The translations under genes and the position numbers were made by a program. The notes beneath the pieces were generated by a model, which ran no database searches, was not told the DNA's origin, and saw nothing but the letters and a program-made list of their open reading frames with translations. Source: Planctomycetota bacterium (lineage in GTDB: Bacteria > Planctomycetota > UBA11346). From it: DNA of 50,921 nucleotides. Within the stretch, counting starts at the first letter, position 1; each line of letters opens with the position of its first letter. Location of the stretch: assembly GCA_028280785.1 (NCBI GenBank), contig JANQLF010000157.1, forward strand, positions 1 to 50,921, read 5' to 3'. This document shows, in pieces, positions 1-7,860 of this stretch.

Positions 1-487
1 ATCAGCCACTTCTGCAATTGGCAATAATTACGGTTACACAGGCAGACGTTTTGATAACGAAACTGAGAATTGGTACTTCAGAAATAGATATTATAGCTCT
101 GATATAGGAAGGTTTTTAAGTAGAGACAGGTTTGAGATAGAAGAGCCTAAAATTTATGAGACGAGAGACTTGTTAAAAGTTTTATTACTAAGATCTGGAT
201 ATGTCGATGGTATGAATCTTTACAGTTCTTATTTATCCCTTAACGACACTGATCCTAAAGGAAGGACTGTGTGTCATGTAGCAGGTCCTGGCGCAGTCTG
301 TTGTGCAAATTCAGGGAGCAGCAGAGCAAATGTATTAGCAGGTGGTCATTCACATTGTTTGGTTCATTACCCTCACTCAAACTGTAGTATAAGGCTCGGT
401 ATATCGCACATTGTGTGTGTCCCAACATATTTTTGTGGTATTCCAATTAGTCAAATTTGTTCAGTTTACTGGTGCTTCTCACCCTAG
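1..487 (+). CDS. RHS repeat-associated core protein, C-terminal end (5' truncated by window)
   Basis: The reading frame is open from base 2 to the stop at 485-487, so only the C-terminal 161 residues of a longer protein are visible. The RHS core signature is clear: YGYTGRRFDNETENWYFRNR, then YYSSDIGRFLSRD, then GYVDGMNLYSSYLSLNDTDP and KG. RHS proteins are large YD-repeat shells that end in a variable tip after the DPxG motif. Here about 73 residues follow it, with 9 Cys, and they match no toxin I recognise. Between SRD and GYVDG there are about 23 extra residues that the two short RHS proteins downstream lack. An ATG-independent start at 170 (TTG) would be artificial, because coding clearly continues upstream. 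Confidence 0.85.
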   Translation, partial: SATSAIGNNYGYTGRRFDNETENWYFRNRYYSSDIGRFLSRDRFEIEEPKIYETRDLLKVLLLRSGYVDGMNLYSSYLSLNDTDPKGRTVCHVAGPGAVCCANSGSSRANVLAGGHSHCLVHYPHSNCSIRLGISHIVCVPTYFCGIPISQICSVYWCFSP

Positions 488-500
488 AAAGAGTGTCGTT

Positions 501-842
501 ATGAATAAATCTAAGATAATATTAATACTAGCCGGGTGCTTATTAGGATTGGTTATCGTATATGAAATTGCATGGATTAATTGCAAAAAAACGATGTTAA
601 AAGAACGTCATTTAGAAGTAACATCTGTATTATTTAATACTTTGAAAGAGGGTGAATCTAGTCCCCAAAACATGAAACAATTGCTAGCCGAAAAAGGCTT
701 ATTTCATCTTAAGGAGCACAAAGAATCCACCAATGGAATATATTTATTTGTTGGAGGAAGTCATATTGCGAACAATGGATTGGATGATGGAGATTTAGAT
801 GTAATTTATAAATATTTATCTTCCATTAAGGATGCGAAATGA
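501..842 (+). CDS. small single-span membrane-anchored protein, unknown
   Basis: The product has 113 residues. I start it at the ATG at 501 (MNKSKIILILAGCLLGLVIV), which gives a Lys-rich N-terminus and one hydrophobic helix (about residues 5-25) followed by a charged, soluble remainder. A longer frame opens at 411 but lies inside the preceding RHS gene. The gene sits 13 bp after the RHS stop, and its own end overlaps the next gene (ATGA at 839), so it is probably co-transcribed. A small gene directly behind an RHS tip is the usual place for an immunity protein. That is only positional evidence here; no family is recognised. Confidence 0.7.
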   Translation: MNKSKIILILAGCLLGLVIVYEIAWINCKKTMLKERHLEVTSVLFNTLKEGESSPQNMKQLLAEKGLFHLKEHKESTNGIYLFVGGSHIANNGLDDGDLDVIYKYLSSIKDAK

Positions 843-1561
843 AACATCTACTCATAATAATCATACTCCTGTCCTCAACCAGCATGCTATTTGCGAATAG
901 ATATTACAGCGCAGATAATGGGAGGTTTTTGGAGAGAGATCCATCTGGGTATGTCGATGGCTGGAATTTATATTCTTCATACTATGGCGTTAATGGATTT
1001 GACCCATATGGTCTGTATGCATGTTCGGATTCAGGATTTTATTGTCATGTTCAAATAGATTCTCGTAATGTCATTGCTATTTTACCAATGAGGCATTTGA
1101 GAATATCTGTAGAGTGTACTGAGCCAGGAAATTCATATTCACATACATATGAGTTATTGGGTTATACGAGTAAGAAACATTTATGGGCTGCGATAACAAA
1201 TGCTGAAGGTCAACCATCACGAGTTTACGAAGATCGCCCAGCTAAGAAATCACATAGAGTTGAGTGGGCTGAAACATGGATTGCAGATTGTACAGTTTGT
1301 GATTGTATAAGAGATACTGTGAATGATTGGGCCTACGATGATCAAACTAGGCCAACCGATGCTGGACAATATGAGGCGCTGAGTGCAAATTCTAACGCTT
1401 TTGTGACAAATATTGCATCAGTCTGCGGTATTAGTCTGCCTCCTATTGATGATGCTCCTGGTGCAGGTCATGAATTTGACAGAGTTGACAAATGCAAGCG
1501 TAGTTGCCCTAAGTCTGGGCCAAGAAGGGCACCTTGCATCGCAGATTGTAATAAGAAGTGA
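839..1561 (+). CDS. miniature secreted RHS-core protein with variable C-terminal domain
   Basis: The product has 240 residues. A signal peptide (residues 1-19, MKHLLIIIILLSSTSMLFA) is followed at once by the last part of an RHS core: NRYYSADNGRFLERDPSGYV, NLYSSYYGVNGFDPYG. No YD repeats precede it, so this is a free-standing core-plus-tip rather than a full RHS protein. The tip (residues 60-240) contains a SNAFVTNIASVCGI segment, vaguely like Asn/Cys-containing domains seen in other RHS tails, and a Cys-rich basic end (DKCKRSCP, CIADCNKK). It overlaps the previous gene by 4 bp and is followed by a lipoprotein gene. The function of the tip is unknown; a toxin or adhesin role is inference. Confidence 0.8.
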   Translation: MKHLLIIIILLSSTSMLFANRYYSADNGRFLERDPSGYVDGWNLYSSYYGVNGFDPYGLYACSDSGFYCHVQIDSRNVIAILPMRHLRISVECTEPGNSYSHTYELLGYTSKKHLWAAITNAEGQPSRVYEDRPAKKSHRVEWAETWIADCTVCDCIRDTVNDWAYDDQTRPTDAGQYEALSANSNAFVTNIASVCGISLPPIDDAPGAGHEFDRVDKCKRSCPKSGPRRAPCIADCNKK

Positions 1562-1576
1562 TCAAAAGGAAAAGCA

Positions 1577-2107
1577 ATGAATCGATTATTGCTAGTGATT
1601 TTAATTATTTGTTTTGTTGCGATAGGATGTTCTAAGTCACATTCGGCACGTGCTGATGGCCATTTAAATTTAGAACCAAATGTATATCAAGGTTTTTTTG
1701 AGGAGAGTTTTGATGAGAATCGGAAGGAAGTGATTTATAAAATCATCATCGAAGGCATATTGATTAATAGGAATCCGAATACTTACTTAGTATTGTATAT
1801 GCCCAAAGAAAATCCAACTATTAAAAACGATATTACTCGCACCGACTGTCTTGCTATCGAGGAGATTGTTGATGATTTGAGTGTGTTAAATCCGGTGGTA
1901 TGCAATTTTTCTACCGAATTGGAAAGAACGATATATTTAAATATGAAATCAGAGGATAAGGTCAAGAGCAAATACCCTAAGAAGATAACAATGACTATAC
2001 AACATTGGAATCACAATGATAATTTAAGTATCTACTTCTTTGATGACAATAATTACAAGCATAGAATTTTCGACTTAAAATTGAAGGAAGTGAATAAGTT
2101 CAAATGA
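1577..2107 (+). CDS. lipoprotein, unknown
   Basis: The product has 176 residues. The N-terminus is a type II signal peptide with a lipobox ending in FVAIGC (Cys18), so a lipid-anchored, extracytoplasmic protein is expected. The rest is hydrophilic and mixed alpha/beta in character, with no family I recognise. It lies 15 bp after the miniature RHS gene, preceded by AAAAGGAAAAGC as a ribosome binding site, and 12 bp before another lipoprotein gene. The position directly after an RHS tip suggests a cognate immunity or partner protein, which is inference only. Confidence 0.75.
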   Translation: MNRLLLVILIICFVAIGCSKSHSARADGHLNLEPNVYQGFFEESFDENRKEVIYKIIIEGILINRNPNTYLVLYMPKENPTIKNDITRTDCLAIEEIVDDLSVLNPVVCNFSTELERTIYLNMKSEDKVKSKYPKKITMTIQHWNHNDNLSIYFFDDNNYKHRIFDLKLKEVNKFK

Positions 2108-2119
2108 CGACGGCTTGTT

Positions 2120-2647
2120 ATGGATAAAATACTTTCTTTTATGGTTATTTTCGCATGCGTTGGTTGCTCAACTCAATTGTCTGGTAGATATTATCTAGAT
2201 CCAGGCCGGACTTTACAGGGGGCAATGTTGTCAATTGGTGGTCCAGAGCAGGATTTCAAAAAACTGAATAGTCAGGCGGAAAAATATGCTCTAAAATTAT
2301 GCAAAGAAGTGCATCATTTAGATATAAAAGAAGATGGTAAATGGTTATACGTAACACAATGGACTGATAATGGAATTGACCTAGAGAAAAAAATGTTTGC
2401 TGTATTAGAGGGTATTTCGCCATCTGAATTAAGAGAATACCCTGGTAAGGGAAGGGTTCCTGGCAGCAGGATTGAAAAATTAAGTGGTAGCTTCACCATC
2501 GTGGATGGGAAATACAATCTAGTAGGAGTTGATCACCAATGGAAGAGTTCGTTCAAGGGACAGTTTGTTAAAAGGGGGCGATCGGTGATATTGGTCAATA
2601 AAACAAGTGGGTATGAAATTCTCTTTTTGAAATATGAAAATAAATAG
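2120..2647 (+). CDS. lipoprotein, unknown
   Basis: The product has 175 residues. It starts MDKILSFMVIFACVGCSTQL, with the lipobox Cys at residue 16. The mature part has a beta-rich C-terminal segment (repeated short strands such as GSFTIVDGKYNLVGVDHQW and GQFVKRGRSVILVNK), which may form a small beta-barrel or sandwich; this is a visual impression only. It lies between two lipoprotein/RHS-core genes with 10-12 bp gaps, consistent with one transcript from about 500 to 4346. No family recognised. Confidence 0.75.
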   Translation: MDKILSFMVIFACVGCSTQLSGRYYLDPGRTLQGAMLSIGGPEQDFKKLNSQAEKYALKLCKEVHHLDIKEDGKWLYVTQWTDNGIDLEKKMFAVLEGISPSELREYPGKGRVPGSRIEKLSGSFTIVDGKYNLVGVDHQWKSSFKGQFVKRGRSVILVNKTSGYEILFLKYENK

Positions 2648-2657
2648 TGTTTAATCA

Positions 2658-3197
2658 ATGAGGCATATCTTAGCCATCTCGCTACTCATATTGACAACCA
2701 ACATGCTATTTGCGAATAGATATTACAGCACCGATAATGGACGGTTTTTGGAGAGGGACCCAATTGGATATATTGATAGTTTGAATCCATATGCTTCACG
2801 TTTTGCAATTAACAAAACAGACTCTTTTGGCTTAAAGGGTGTGAAGCCAGGAGATAGGTGCTTTGTGGAAGGATTGCCAGCAAGTGTTCAGCTAACACAA
2901 AGGCCTTGCAAACGAAAATGCGTTAAAGAGCCAGATTGTTGCAAGGGGCCTGATGAGATAGAAAAAGATGGTGTCCAAAATATATTAATAACAGTAGAGT
3001 GTACAGCGCTAGCAGCTGACAATAATGGAAATCAAAGACTTGTTTATGTAGTATACACTGAATTTGGAGAATGTGAGGTTGAATGCCCGGTTTGCTACAA
3101 GCCAAAGAAGAAAACCCAATTTGAAATCATAGATGACCTCATAGAACAAGATATGTGGCGTGAAGAGCAGGGATTTAATCCTGATCCGGAGTTTTGA
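2658..3197 (+). CDS. second miniature secreted RHS-core protein
   Basis: The product has 179 residues. It has the same plan as the gene at 839: a signal peptide (MRHILAISLLILTTNMLFA), then immediately NRYYSTDNGRFLERDPIGYI, and the end of the core with NKTDSFG in place of NGFDPYG. The tip (residues 60-179) is unrelated to the first tip. It is rich in Cys pairs (KRKCVKEPDCCKGP, GECEVECPVCYKPKKK) that look like metal-binding knuckles or disulfides. The signal-peptide end and the beginning of the core are almost identical in DNA to the copy at 839, so the two arose by duplication with tip replacement. Confidence 0.8.
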   Translation: MRHILAISLLILTTNMLFANRYYSTDNGRFLERDPIGYIDSLNPYASRFAINKTDSFGLKGVKPGDRCFVEGLPASVQLTQRPCKRKCVKEPDCCKGPDEIEKDGVQNILITVECTALAADNNGNQRLVYVVYTEFGECEVECPVCYKPKKKTQFEIIDDLIEQDMWREEQGFNPDPEF

Positions 3198-3203
3198 CCC
3201 CAA

Positions 3204-4346
3204 GTGTGTTTCAAGATTGTCTCATTTATAATATCTTTGTTCCTGTTATATTCATATGAAGTTAGATTGGTTGCTCAGGATAATCAATGGAATGAAGGTT
3301 TTTTTATACTTAAAAATGAAGAGAACGCATTCGGCTTAGATTTTACCTGGCACGCAAGCGGATTTTACGCGGTGGGTGTGCAAAAAGATAGCGCGAAAAA
3401 ATCTAAAGGGTTTCTGATTAAGGTAGAGGATGGAGTGGTTAAGCTGCGAAAAGAATACAGTGACCGAATTGCGCAACGTATTTTAAAAATTTCAGAAGAT
3501 TTTTACGTGATTATTGGTGTCTTAAATGAGAGCTCTGAGATAGGAGGATTGTTTGTTGAAGGTTTGAATGATAAAGGCGAGTCTCTCTTTGTGAATCAGA
3601 TTCCCGATAGCAACAACGGACACATTAAACATGTAAGAATTGCGGGGGATTTTGTGTATTTGGCGTGGGGCAATGGGAGAGAAGGCAGGGTGGTTAAGAT
3701 TAATGCCAAGGGCCAAGTTCACCAGACCTCAGTGAAAACTAATTCGAATATAGTTGCTATGTGTATTGTGAAAAATTTTTTATACTGCCTTTGTTCTGAC
3801 GAAGTGAATAAGTTGCGGATGTTAATTCTCGATTGTCGAGTAGATGGGGTGCAGATAAAACAGATCCAGATTCAGGATAAATTTCAGATAAAATCCATGA
3901 CAATTGACGAAGCTGGAAGTTTTTTCATTGCAGGTGGATTAGTGTTACAAGATGATAGCGAGTATAAGGATAACCAAATTATTATTGTAAAGCTATCCGA
4001 TCAATACGAGCTCATGTGGAAGAAAATTTATGGAGGATCTCGATCTGAAGAGGTGATTGACATATTCTTACGCGAGAAAAAAGTATTGGTTACTGGCATG
4101 ACGTCATCACATGCGGAGTTTGGTCGAAGAATTGGTGTGCGCGACGCTTTTGTTCTGCAGCTAACTGAATTTGGCGAATCCATAACCATAAATCGCTATG
4201 GAACTAAGGGTGCAGATATGATTTTTAAATCAGGCCTACATCACGAAGGTTATATTTATTTTATAGGCTCAACGAAGGGGGTGCTTCCGTGGGAGCAGGG
4301 GGCGCCATCAAATAAGTTTAATTTTCTTATGCTTAAAGTGCCCTAA
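3204..4346 (+). CDS. secreted beta-propeller-like protein, unknown
   Basis: The product has 380 residues from a GTG start 6 bp after the preceding stop. An N-terminal hydrophobic segment (residues 1-24, ending in VRLVAQD) looks like a signal peptide. The rest is made of repeated beta-rich units of about 45-50 residues with recurring patterns such as GFLIKVEDG, GGLFVEGLNDKGE and FIAGGL...IIIVKLSDQYELMWKKIYGG, typical of delayed-repeat/propeller proteins where each blade tracks a value (SBBP-like). It is last in the RHS string. It could be an extracellular binding protein; no enzymatic motif is visible. Confidence 0.7.
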   Translation: MCFKIVSFIISLFLLYSYEVRLVAQDNQWNEGFFILKNEENAFGLDFTWHASGFYAVGVQKDSAKKSKGFLIKVEDGVVKLRKEYSDRIAQRILKISEDFYVIIGVLNESSEIGGLFVEGLNDKGESLFVNQIPDSNNGHIKHVRIAGDFVYLAWGNGREGRVVKINAKGQVHQTSVKTNSNIVAMCIVKNFLYCLCSDEVNKLRMLILDCRVDGVQIKQIQIQDKFQIKSMTIDEAGSFFIAGGLVLQDDSEYKDNQIIIVKLSDQYELMWKKIYGGSRSEEVIDIFLREKKVLVTGMTSSHAEFGRRIGVRDAFVLQLTEFGESITINRYGTKGADMIFKSGLHHEGYIYFIGSTKGVLPWEQGAPSNKFNFLMLKVP

Positions 4347-4605
4347 TTATATTCTTGCTATAAGCGCAGAATAAATGTTGGCTGAAATATTATTTAAATA
4401 AATGTATTTTGTACAATGTATTAGGGTGAGCAGTAGCTGGTTCAGCAATATTGCATTCCTCCCGTCGAAATTAAATTGTGTTTATTCCAATACAATGCTA
4501 ACGACCTTTTCAGCGAGGATGGGATTCTAATAAAATTAGGAGGGGCATAGTTGCCTTTGCATTGGTTAAGTGAAGGTGTAATTGTGTAAAGTACGGAGAG
4601 CATAA

Positions 4606-5382
4606 ATGTCAATTGAAGACAAAAACAAACCTCTAGATCAATCGCTATCTAATAATCCTGAAATCTCTAGGGATCATAATTTATCTGAATCAACTGAGCA
4701 TTGTGAAAATAATGATAATTCAGGGATGGGGGAATTTAATGAGAAAGTTGTAGCTGTGATTAAGGAAGAGGAAGGGAGGAAGAATAAAGAAAATGCAAAA
4801 ATCAATAGAGAAATATTTCTAGGATTTTGGACCATCATTAATAAACCGTTTGTTTTACTTGTGCTCACTGTGCTGTGCACGTACTTTTTGAGGGATAAAA
4901 TTTCTGAGATATTTAGCGCGGCTGATAAAAGCGAGGCTGCCAGTGATAATGCTCAGTATTTGAAGACAGAACTCACGGTTAGACTTGAGGAATTCCTTGA
5001 TCTTATAGATGATGCGAAAACTTATGAGCAGTTGCAACATCGATTTGATTTAATTTTCACACCGAATGGTGGTGGTGAGTATTATTTTCACCTCTATCCA
5101 AGATTCAAAGATGTGTCGATCAAGGTATTGACACTTCATCTGGATGTTATGGATCAAAACGGAAATAATGACATCATTAACAGTGTTAGGAAGTTGGAAC
5201 ATTGCAACATCGTACTAGAAGAAGGTGTTGGTCGAGGTGATGACTTTGCTATGACGAAAAAAGATATCAGACGCGCTCTGAACAGTGTATTGATGTTAGT
5301 TAATGCTGTGAGTACTAAGCATATCAAAGTTTGGCTTATTGATGATGTTATTAAGGATACTACGTTCACATTTACTGAATAG
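4606..5382 (+). CDS. single-span membrane protein, unknown
   Basis: The product has 258 residues, with ATG preceded by a GGAGAG ribosome binding site (4597-4602). Residues 1-70 are very hydrophilic and acidic. One transmembrane helix follows (about 77-97, NKPFVLLVLTVLCTYFL), then a soluble alpha/beta domain of about 155 residues. The N-terminal part would be cytoplasmic if the Lys/Arg-rich stretch before the helix obeys the positive-inside rule. It stands alone after a 259-bp AT-rich gap, and an IS630-type fragment begins on the other strand 50 bp downstream. I do not recognise the family. Confidence 0.6.
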   Translation: MSIEDKNKPLDQSLSNNPEISRDHNLSESTEHCENNDNSGMGEFNEKVVAVIKEEEGRKNKENAKINREIFLGFWTIINKPFVLLVLTVLCTYFLRDKISEIFSAADKSEAASDNAQYLKTELTVRLEEFLDLIDDAKTYEQLQHRFDLIFTPNGGGEYYFHLYPRFKDVSIKVLTLHLDVMDQNGNNDIINSVRKLEHCNIVLEEGVGRGDDFAMTKKDIRRALNSVLMLVNAVSTKHIKVWLIDDVIKDTTFTFTE

Positions 5383-5434
5383 TTAATGATTTAATTATAT
5401 TGAACTAAAGAGGATATGCAGGGACATTTACTGC

Positions 5435-5893
5435 CTATTTTTTAATGGTCGGTGGCTTTTGTAAATCAATATCGAGTTCGACCAAGGCGCGTTGCATAGT
5501 GGCAACGGACATGTCACAGGCAGCCGCTATTGAGCGAACCGTCCAGCGGAATTTATTCGGTGGTGACTCCAGTAGCATGAGCTTGATGCTTTTCAGTTTT
5601 GCAGGTGTTAAAACACTACGTGGTCGACCAGTCTGCTCACCATAGTCTTTAATTTGAGCATCTTTATTTTCTCCAGTCCAGCGACCGCGCCACTTAACAA
5701 CCGTATTTTCATGGATATTAAGTCGTTTGGCAACTTCTTTGTTTTTAAGTCCTTCACCGAGAAGAAGCACTATGAGCGCTCGGCATTTTTCTTTCTCACT
5801 ACTTTGTTTACTGCGTGCTACACGTTTTAATTCATTCCGTTGTGTTTCGGTTAAATGTACAGGCCTACTTTCCCATGGCATTATTAGCTCCAA
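5435..5893 (-). pseudogene. IS630-family transposase, N-terminal helix-turn-helix half only
   Basis: The product has 152 residues. HLTETQRNELKRVARSKQ..., a GLKNKEVAKRLNIHENTVVKW helix-turn-helix and a GRPRSVLTP linker followed by a second HTH are the standard N-terminal half of IS630 transposases. The family is usually about 340 residues with a DDE catalytic half; here the frame ends after PPTIKK at a run of A, and no DDE domain is found in any frame before the opposing gene ending at 5382. IS630 elements often split into two frames, but the second frame is absent. Candidate imperfect terminal repeats are 5421-5435 and 5944-5960. It may be a decayed element or a domesticated DNA-binding protein. 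Confidence 0.65.
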
Positions 5894-5989
5894 ACGAGCG
5901 GAAGCCTATAAGCCCTGCATCGGGGTCAATTATTGTTTTGAAAGACAGTTCAAATGTGCCATGTAAATTATTGATGGCTTGCTTCATTT

Positions 5990-6014
5990 GTTACGCCTGG
6001 TGCAAGTGCGTAAC
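5990..6014. repeat. perfect inverted repeat GTTACGC-N11-GCGTAAC
   Basis: A 7-bp perfect stem with an 11-nt loop lies in the short region between the transposase fragment and the regulator on the minus strand. On the minus strand it follows the regulator's stop by 35 nt but no T-run follows it, so it is not a convincing intrinsic terminator. It could be an operator or the edge of the mobile element. Confidence 0.4.
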
Positions 6015-6048
6015 ATCTTTATGAGATCAAATTATTGTATGTGTGAAA

Positions 6049-7086
6049 TTAAGGCGAGTCAGATGCGTTGGAAATGGCGTGGTATTCATGCTTTGCGTTG
6101 GTCTGTACAAATCCTTGCGAGCGTAGGGTGGCGAGGGCACGTTTGATGGTCGAAGCAGAACTCGTCTGTCTAAAGTGGTCAATGAGATGACGTTGTTGTA
6201 ATCCAGGTTCTTCATGAATCAGGTGCAGTAGACGGCAGGCGAGTTCGCTTAGTCCGGTAACTGGAGATATGGTGGGAGTTTCATTTATTATGGGATCACC
6301 TGCATCGGTTTGTAGGTCAATGATGATGTGTGGTTGCAGATGGTAGCCACCATTGCGCGCCGAACCGATAATATCATGAACACCACATTCGATACCATGC
6401 TCGGTGAGGATACGACTGCATGCTCGTTTAAAACGATTAATGATGGTGGCTATAGAATTAGAAATATCACGACCAAAATACTCATTGAGCGCCGTGCCGG
6501 GAATACGCACATAGCCATGTTCGTTGCATTGACTGAGTGCCAGTACCACATGCCTGAGATCATCACATCCGGTTTGATGCCAGACGGTGTAGCCACACAT
6601 TTTAATAGCGTCATCTTCAATGGTTAAGACGCGACGGCGCGACGTGAGTTCATCATCTTCATTATTTTGGGCTTTGCCCTGATAATGCATCAAGGTATCG
6701 AGCGCATTATCCAAGCGATCGTTGGTTAGGGAATCAACCACGCAGTCTATATAGGCTTCATGTTTGCGCCCACGTTTCATGATGGAAATAACAAAGTCTA
6801 AATCACAGACTTTGCTTTGCGCAATAGCAATAATAGGGAGCAGTTTGGTACTCTCAAAGCTACGTATGGTCCTAATTAAATTGCGTCCATTTTCACGGCG
6901 CACTCGCGAGTCACTATGCACGGGTAGTGGCATATCAATAATGACCGCATCAATTTTTTCTTGTTTATAGTAAAACGTGGCTTCCTCACTGGTATTCGCC
7001 ACGACGACTGTGTGCTGATGGGATGCTACTATATCGCAAATGAGTTTGCTGATAGTCGCTTCATGAACGACAACTAAAATATGCAT
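6049..7086 (-). CDS. degenerate receiver-domain regulator with two winged-helix-like regions
   Basis: The product has 345 residues. Residues 1-120 read like a response-regulator receiver (MHILVVVHEATISKLICDIV..., IDAVIIDMPLP with the phospho-acceptor position Asp), but the usual acidic pair after the first strand is replaced by VHE, so normal Mg-dependent phosphorylation is doubtful. Residues 155-250 (RRVLTIEDDAIKMCGYTVWH..., RFKRACSRILTEHGIECGV...GGYHL) resemble an OmpR-type winged helix. Residues 280-340 (LIDHFRQTSSASTIKRALATL) look like a second MarR-type wing. It is probably a transcription factor that is not controlled by a classical sensor kinase. It stands alone, with a gene-poor region upstream. 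Confidence 0.65.
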   Translation of the reverse strand: MHILVVVHEATISKLICDIVASHQHTVVVANTSEEATFYYKQEKIDAVIIDMPLPVHSDSRVRRENGRNLIRTIRSFESTKLLPIIAIAQSKVCDLDFVISIMKRGRKHEAYIDCVVDSLTNDRLDNALDTLMHYQGKAQNNEDDELTSRRRVLTIEDDAIKMCGYTVWHQTGCDDLRHVVLALSQCNEHGYVRIPGTALNEYFGRDISNSIATIINRFKRACSRILTEHGIECGVHDIIGSARNGGYHLQPHIIIDLQTDAGDPIINETPTISPVTGLSELACRLLHLIHEEPGLQQRHLIDHFRQTSSASTIKRALATLRSQGFVQTNAKHEYHAISNASDSP

Positions 7087-7138
7087 ACTAGATTCCTTAT
7101 AGAATGGTTATCAAAAAAATGCCGATTGATAACCTATG

Positions 7139-7282
7139 TTAGGAACCTGGATTTTGCTGGCCTTCTAAACGTTTAATTTTTTGAGGGAGTATACCGCCAA
7201 GGTCATGTGCTTTGTGCAGTTTTTGTGGGGCGTCTGGCATAAGATACAGCTCCGTAGCGTTGCAGGTGGCACCGTGGTGCAT
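7139..7282 (-). CDS. possible small or remnant gene, 47 codons
   Basis: On the minus strand an ATG at 7282 opens a 47-residue frame (MHHGATCNATELYLMPDAPQ at the start, KIKRLEGQQNP near the end). The amino-acid composition looks protein-like, but there is no ribosome binding site before the ATG, and the frame extends only a few codons further upstream before a stop. I read it as either the tail of a decayed gene or chance. No homolog is recognised. Confidence 0.25.
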   Translation of the reverse strand: MHHGATCNATELYLMPDAPQKLHKAHDLGGILPQKIKRLEGQQNPGS

Positions 7283-7450
7283 CGTTCGTTGAAAGTCGGC
7301 TGTTGCCTACTGCGTGCAGCGTGCGTGTGCTGAGCGCAGCACGGTATTCTATGTAAGCGAATCTCAGTTCAAGTTTCACCTAGCCATAATACACAAATAA
7401 AGGTGGGGAAATGACTTACAGCATATGGGTCCACATAAACACTATACACA

Positions 7451-7481
7451 TCACAACTATAATACTACACTATGGTTGTGA
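7451..7481. repeat. inverted repeat TCACAAC-N17-GTTGTGA
   Basis: Perfect 7-bp arms are separated by 17 nt in the gene-poor region. The spacing places the arms about two helical turns apart, as for a dimeric or looping DNA-binding protein, and no terminator-like T-run follows. It could be a recombinase or regulator site of the integrative element. This is seen by eye only. Confidence 0.35.
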
Positions 7482-7800
7482 CTACTATACTAGATGTCGT
7501 GGATGCGTGGCCTTGGTGCTGCTTATGTGGTGGATTGGCCGATAAAAGGTAAGCGACTAGTGATAATGTTAGTTATCGGACATTCAAATTGCAGGAGCCT
7601 GGCATCCAGACCACATTATCGGTTTAGCTAAAAGCAGAGCAAGTAAAAGGGTTACCAGTCAGACTATTCGGAATTTGAATTCGAACTATAACAATTACAC
7701 ACCTGGGTGAAGGGCCCATTTCAATCGGAATGGTACCTAAGTATTTATTTACAAATTATTTATAAAAATAACGGAAATCCGTTTAGCGTCTTTTTTCTAG

Positions 7801-7834
7801 GTGTTCAACAAAAACTTGTATATTAGGTGAACAC
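7801..7834. promoter_or_regulatory. candidate operator GTGTTCA-N20-TGAACAC upstream of 7861 gene
   Basis: Perfect 7-bp inverted arms lie 27-60 bp before the ATG at 7861, where a promoter is expected. Centre-to-centre spacing is 27 bp, close to two and a half turns. The arms probably bind a dimeric regulator, perhaps the adjacent two-wing regulator or the product of the 7861 gene itself. No direct evidence for the binding partner. Confidence 0.4.
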
Positions 7835-7860
7835 TCCGTAATCCAAAAGGTGCCTGAACA

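Larger units (their letters stand above)
7087..7860. other. gene-poor region between divergent regulator and unknown gene
   Basis: There is no convincing gene longer than 50 codons in these 774 bp. The left third is GC-richer and contains a 47-codon frame on the minus strand (7139-7282). The right two thirds are AT-rich and carry two spaced inverted repeats (7451-7481 and 7801-7834). The region separates two divergently transcribed genes and would hold both promoters. Its length is unusual for this otherwise compact window. It may be a remnant of inserted DNA or a control region of the neighbouring integrative element. Confidence 0.5.

Noticed and set aside
240-487. Possible frameshift in the Cys-rich tip of the first RHS protein
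   Set aside because: The frame stays open to a stop 13 bp before the next gene, and no other frame continues a recognisable domain.
411-500. Longer N-terminus for the small membrane protein (frame from 411)
   Set aside because: It lies entirely inside the preceding RHS gene; the ATG at 501 gives a normal membrane-anchor start.
5383-5434. Programmed frameshift at the A-run at the end of the IS630 frame
   Set aside because: No DDE-encoding frame follows in either alternative frame, so a shift would lead nowhere.
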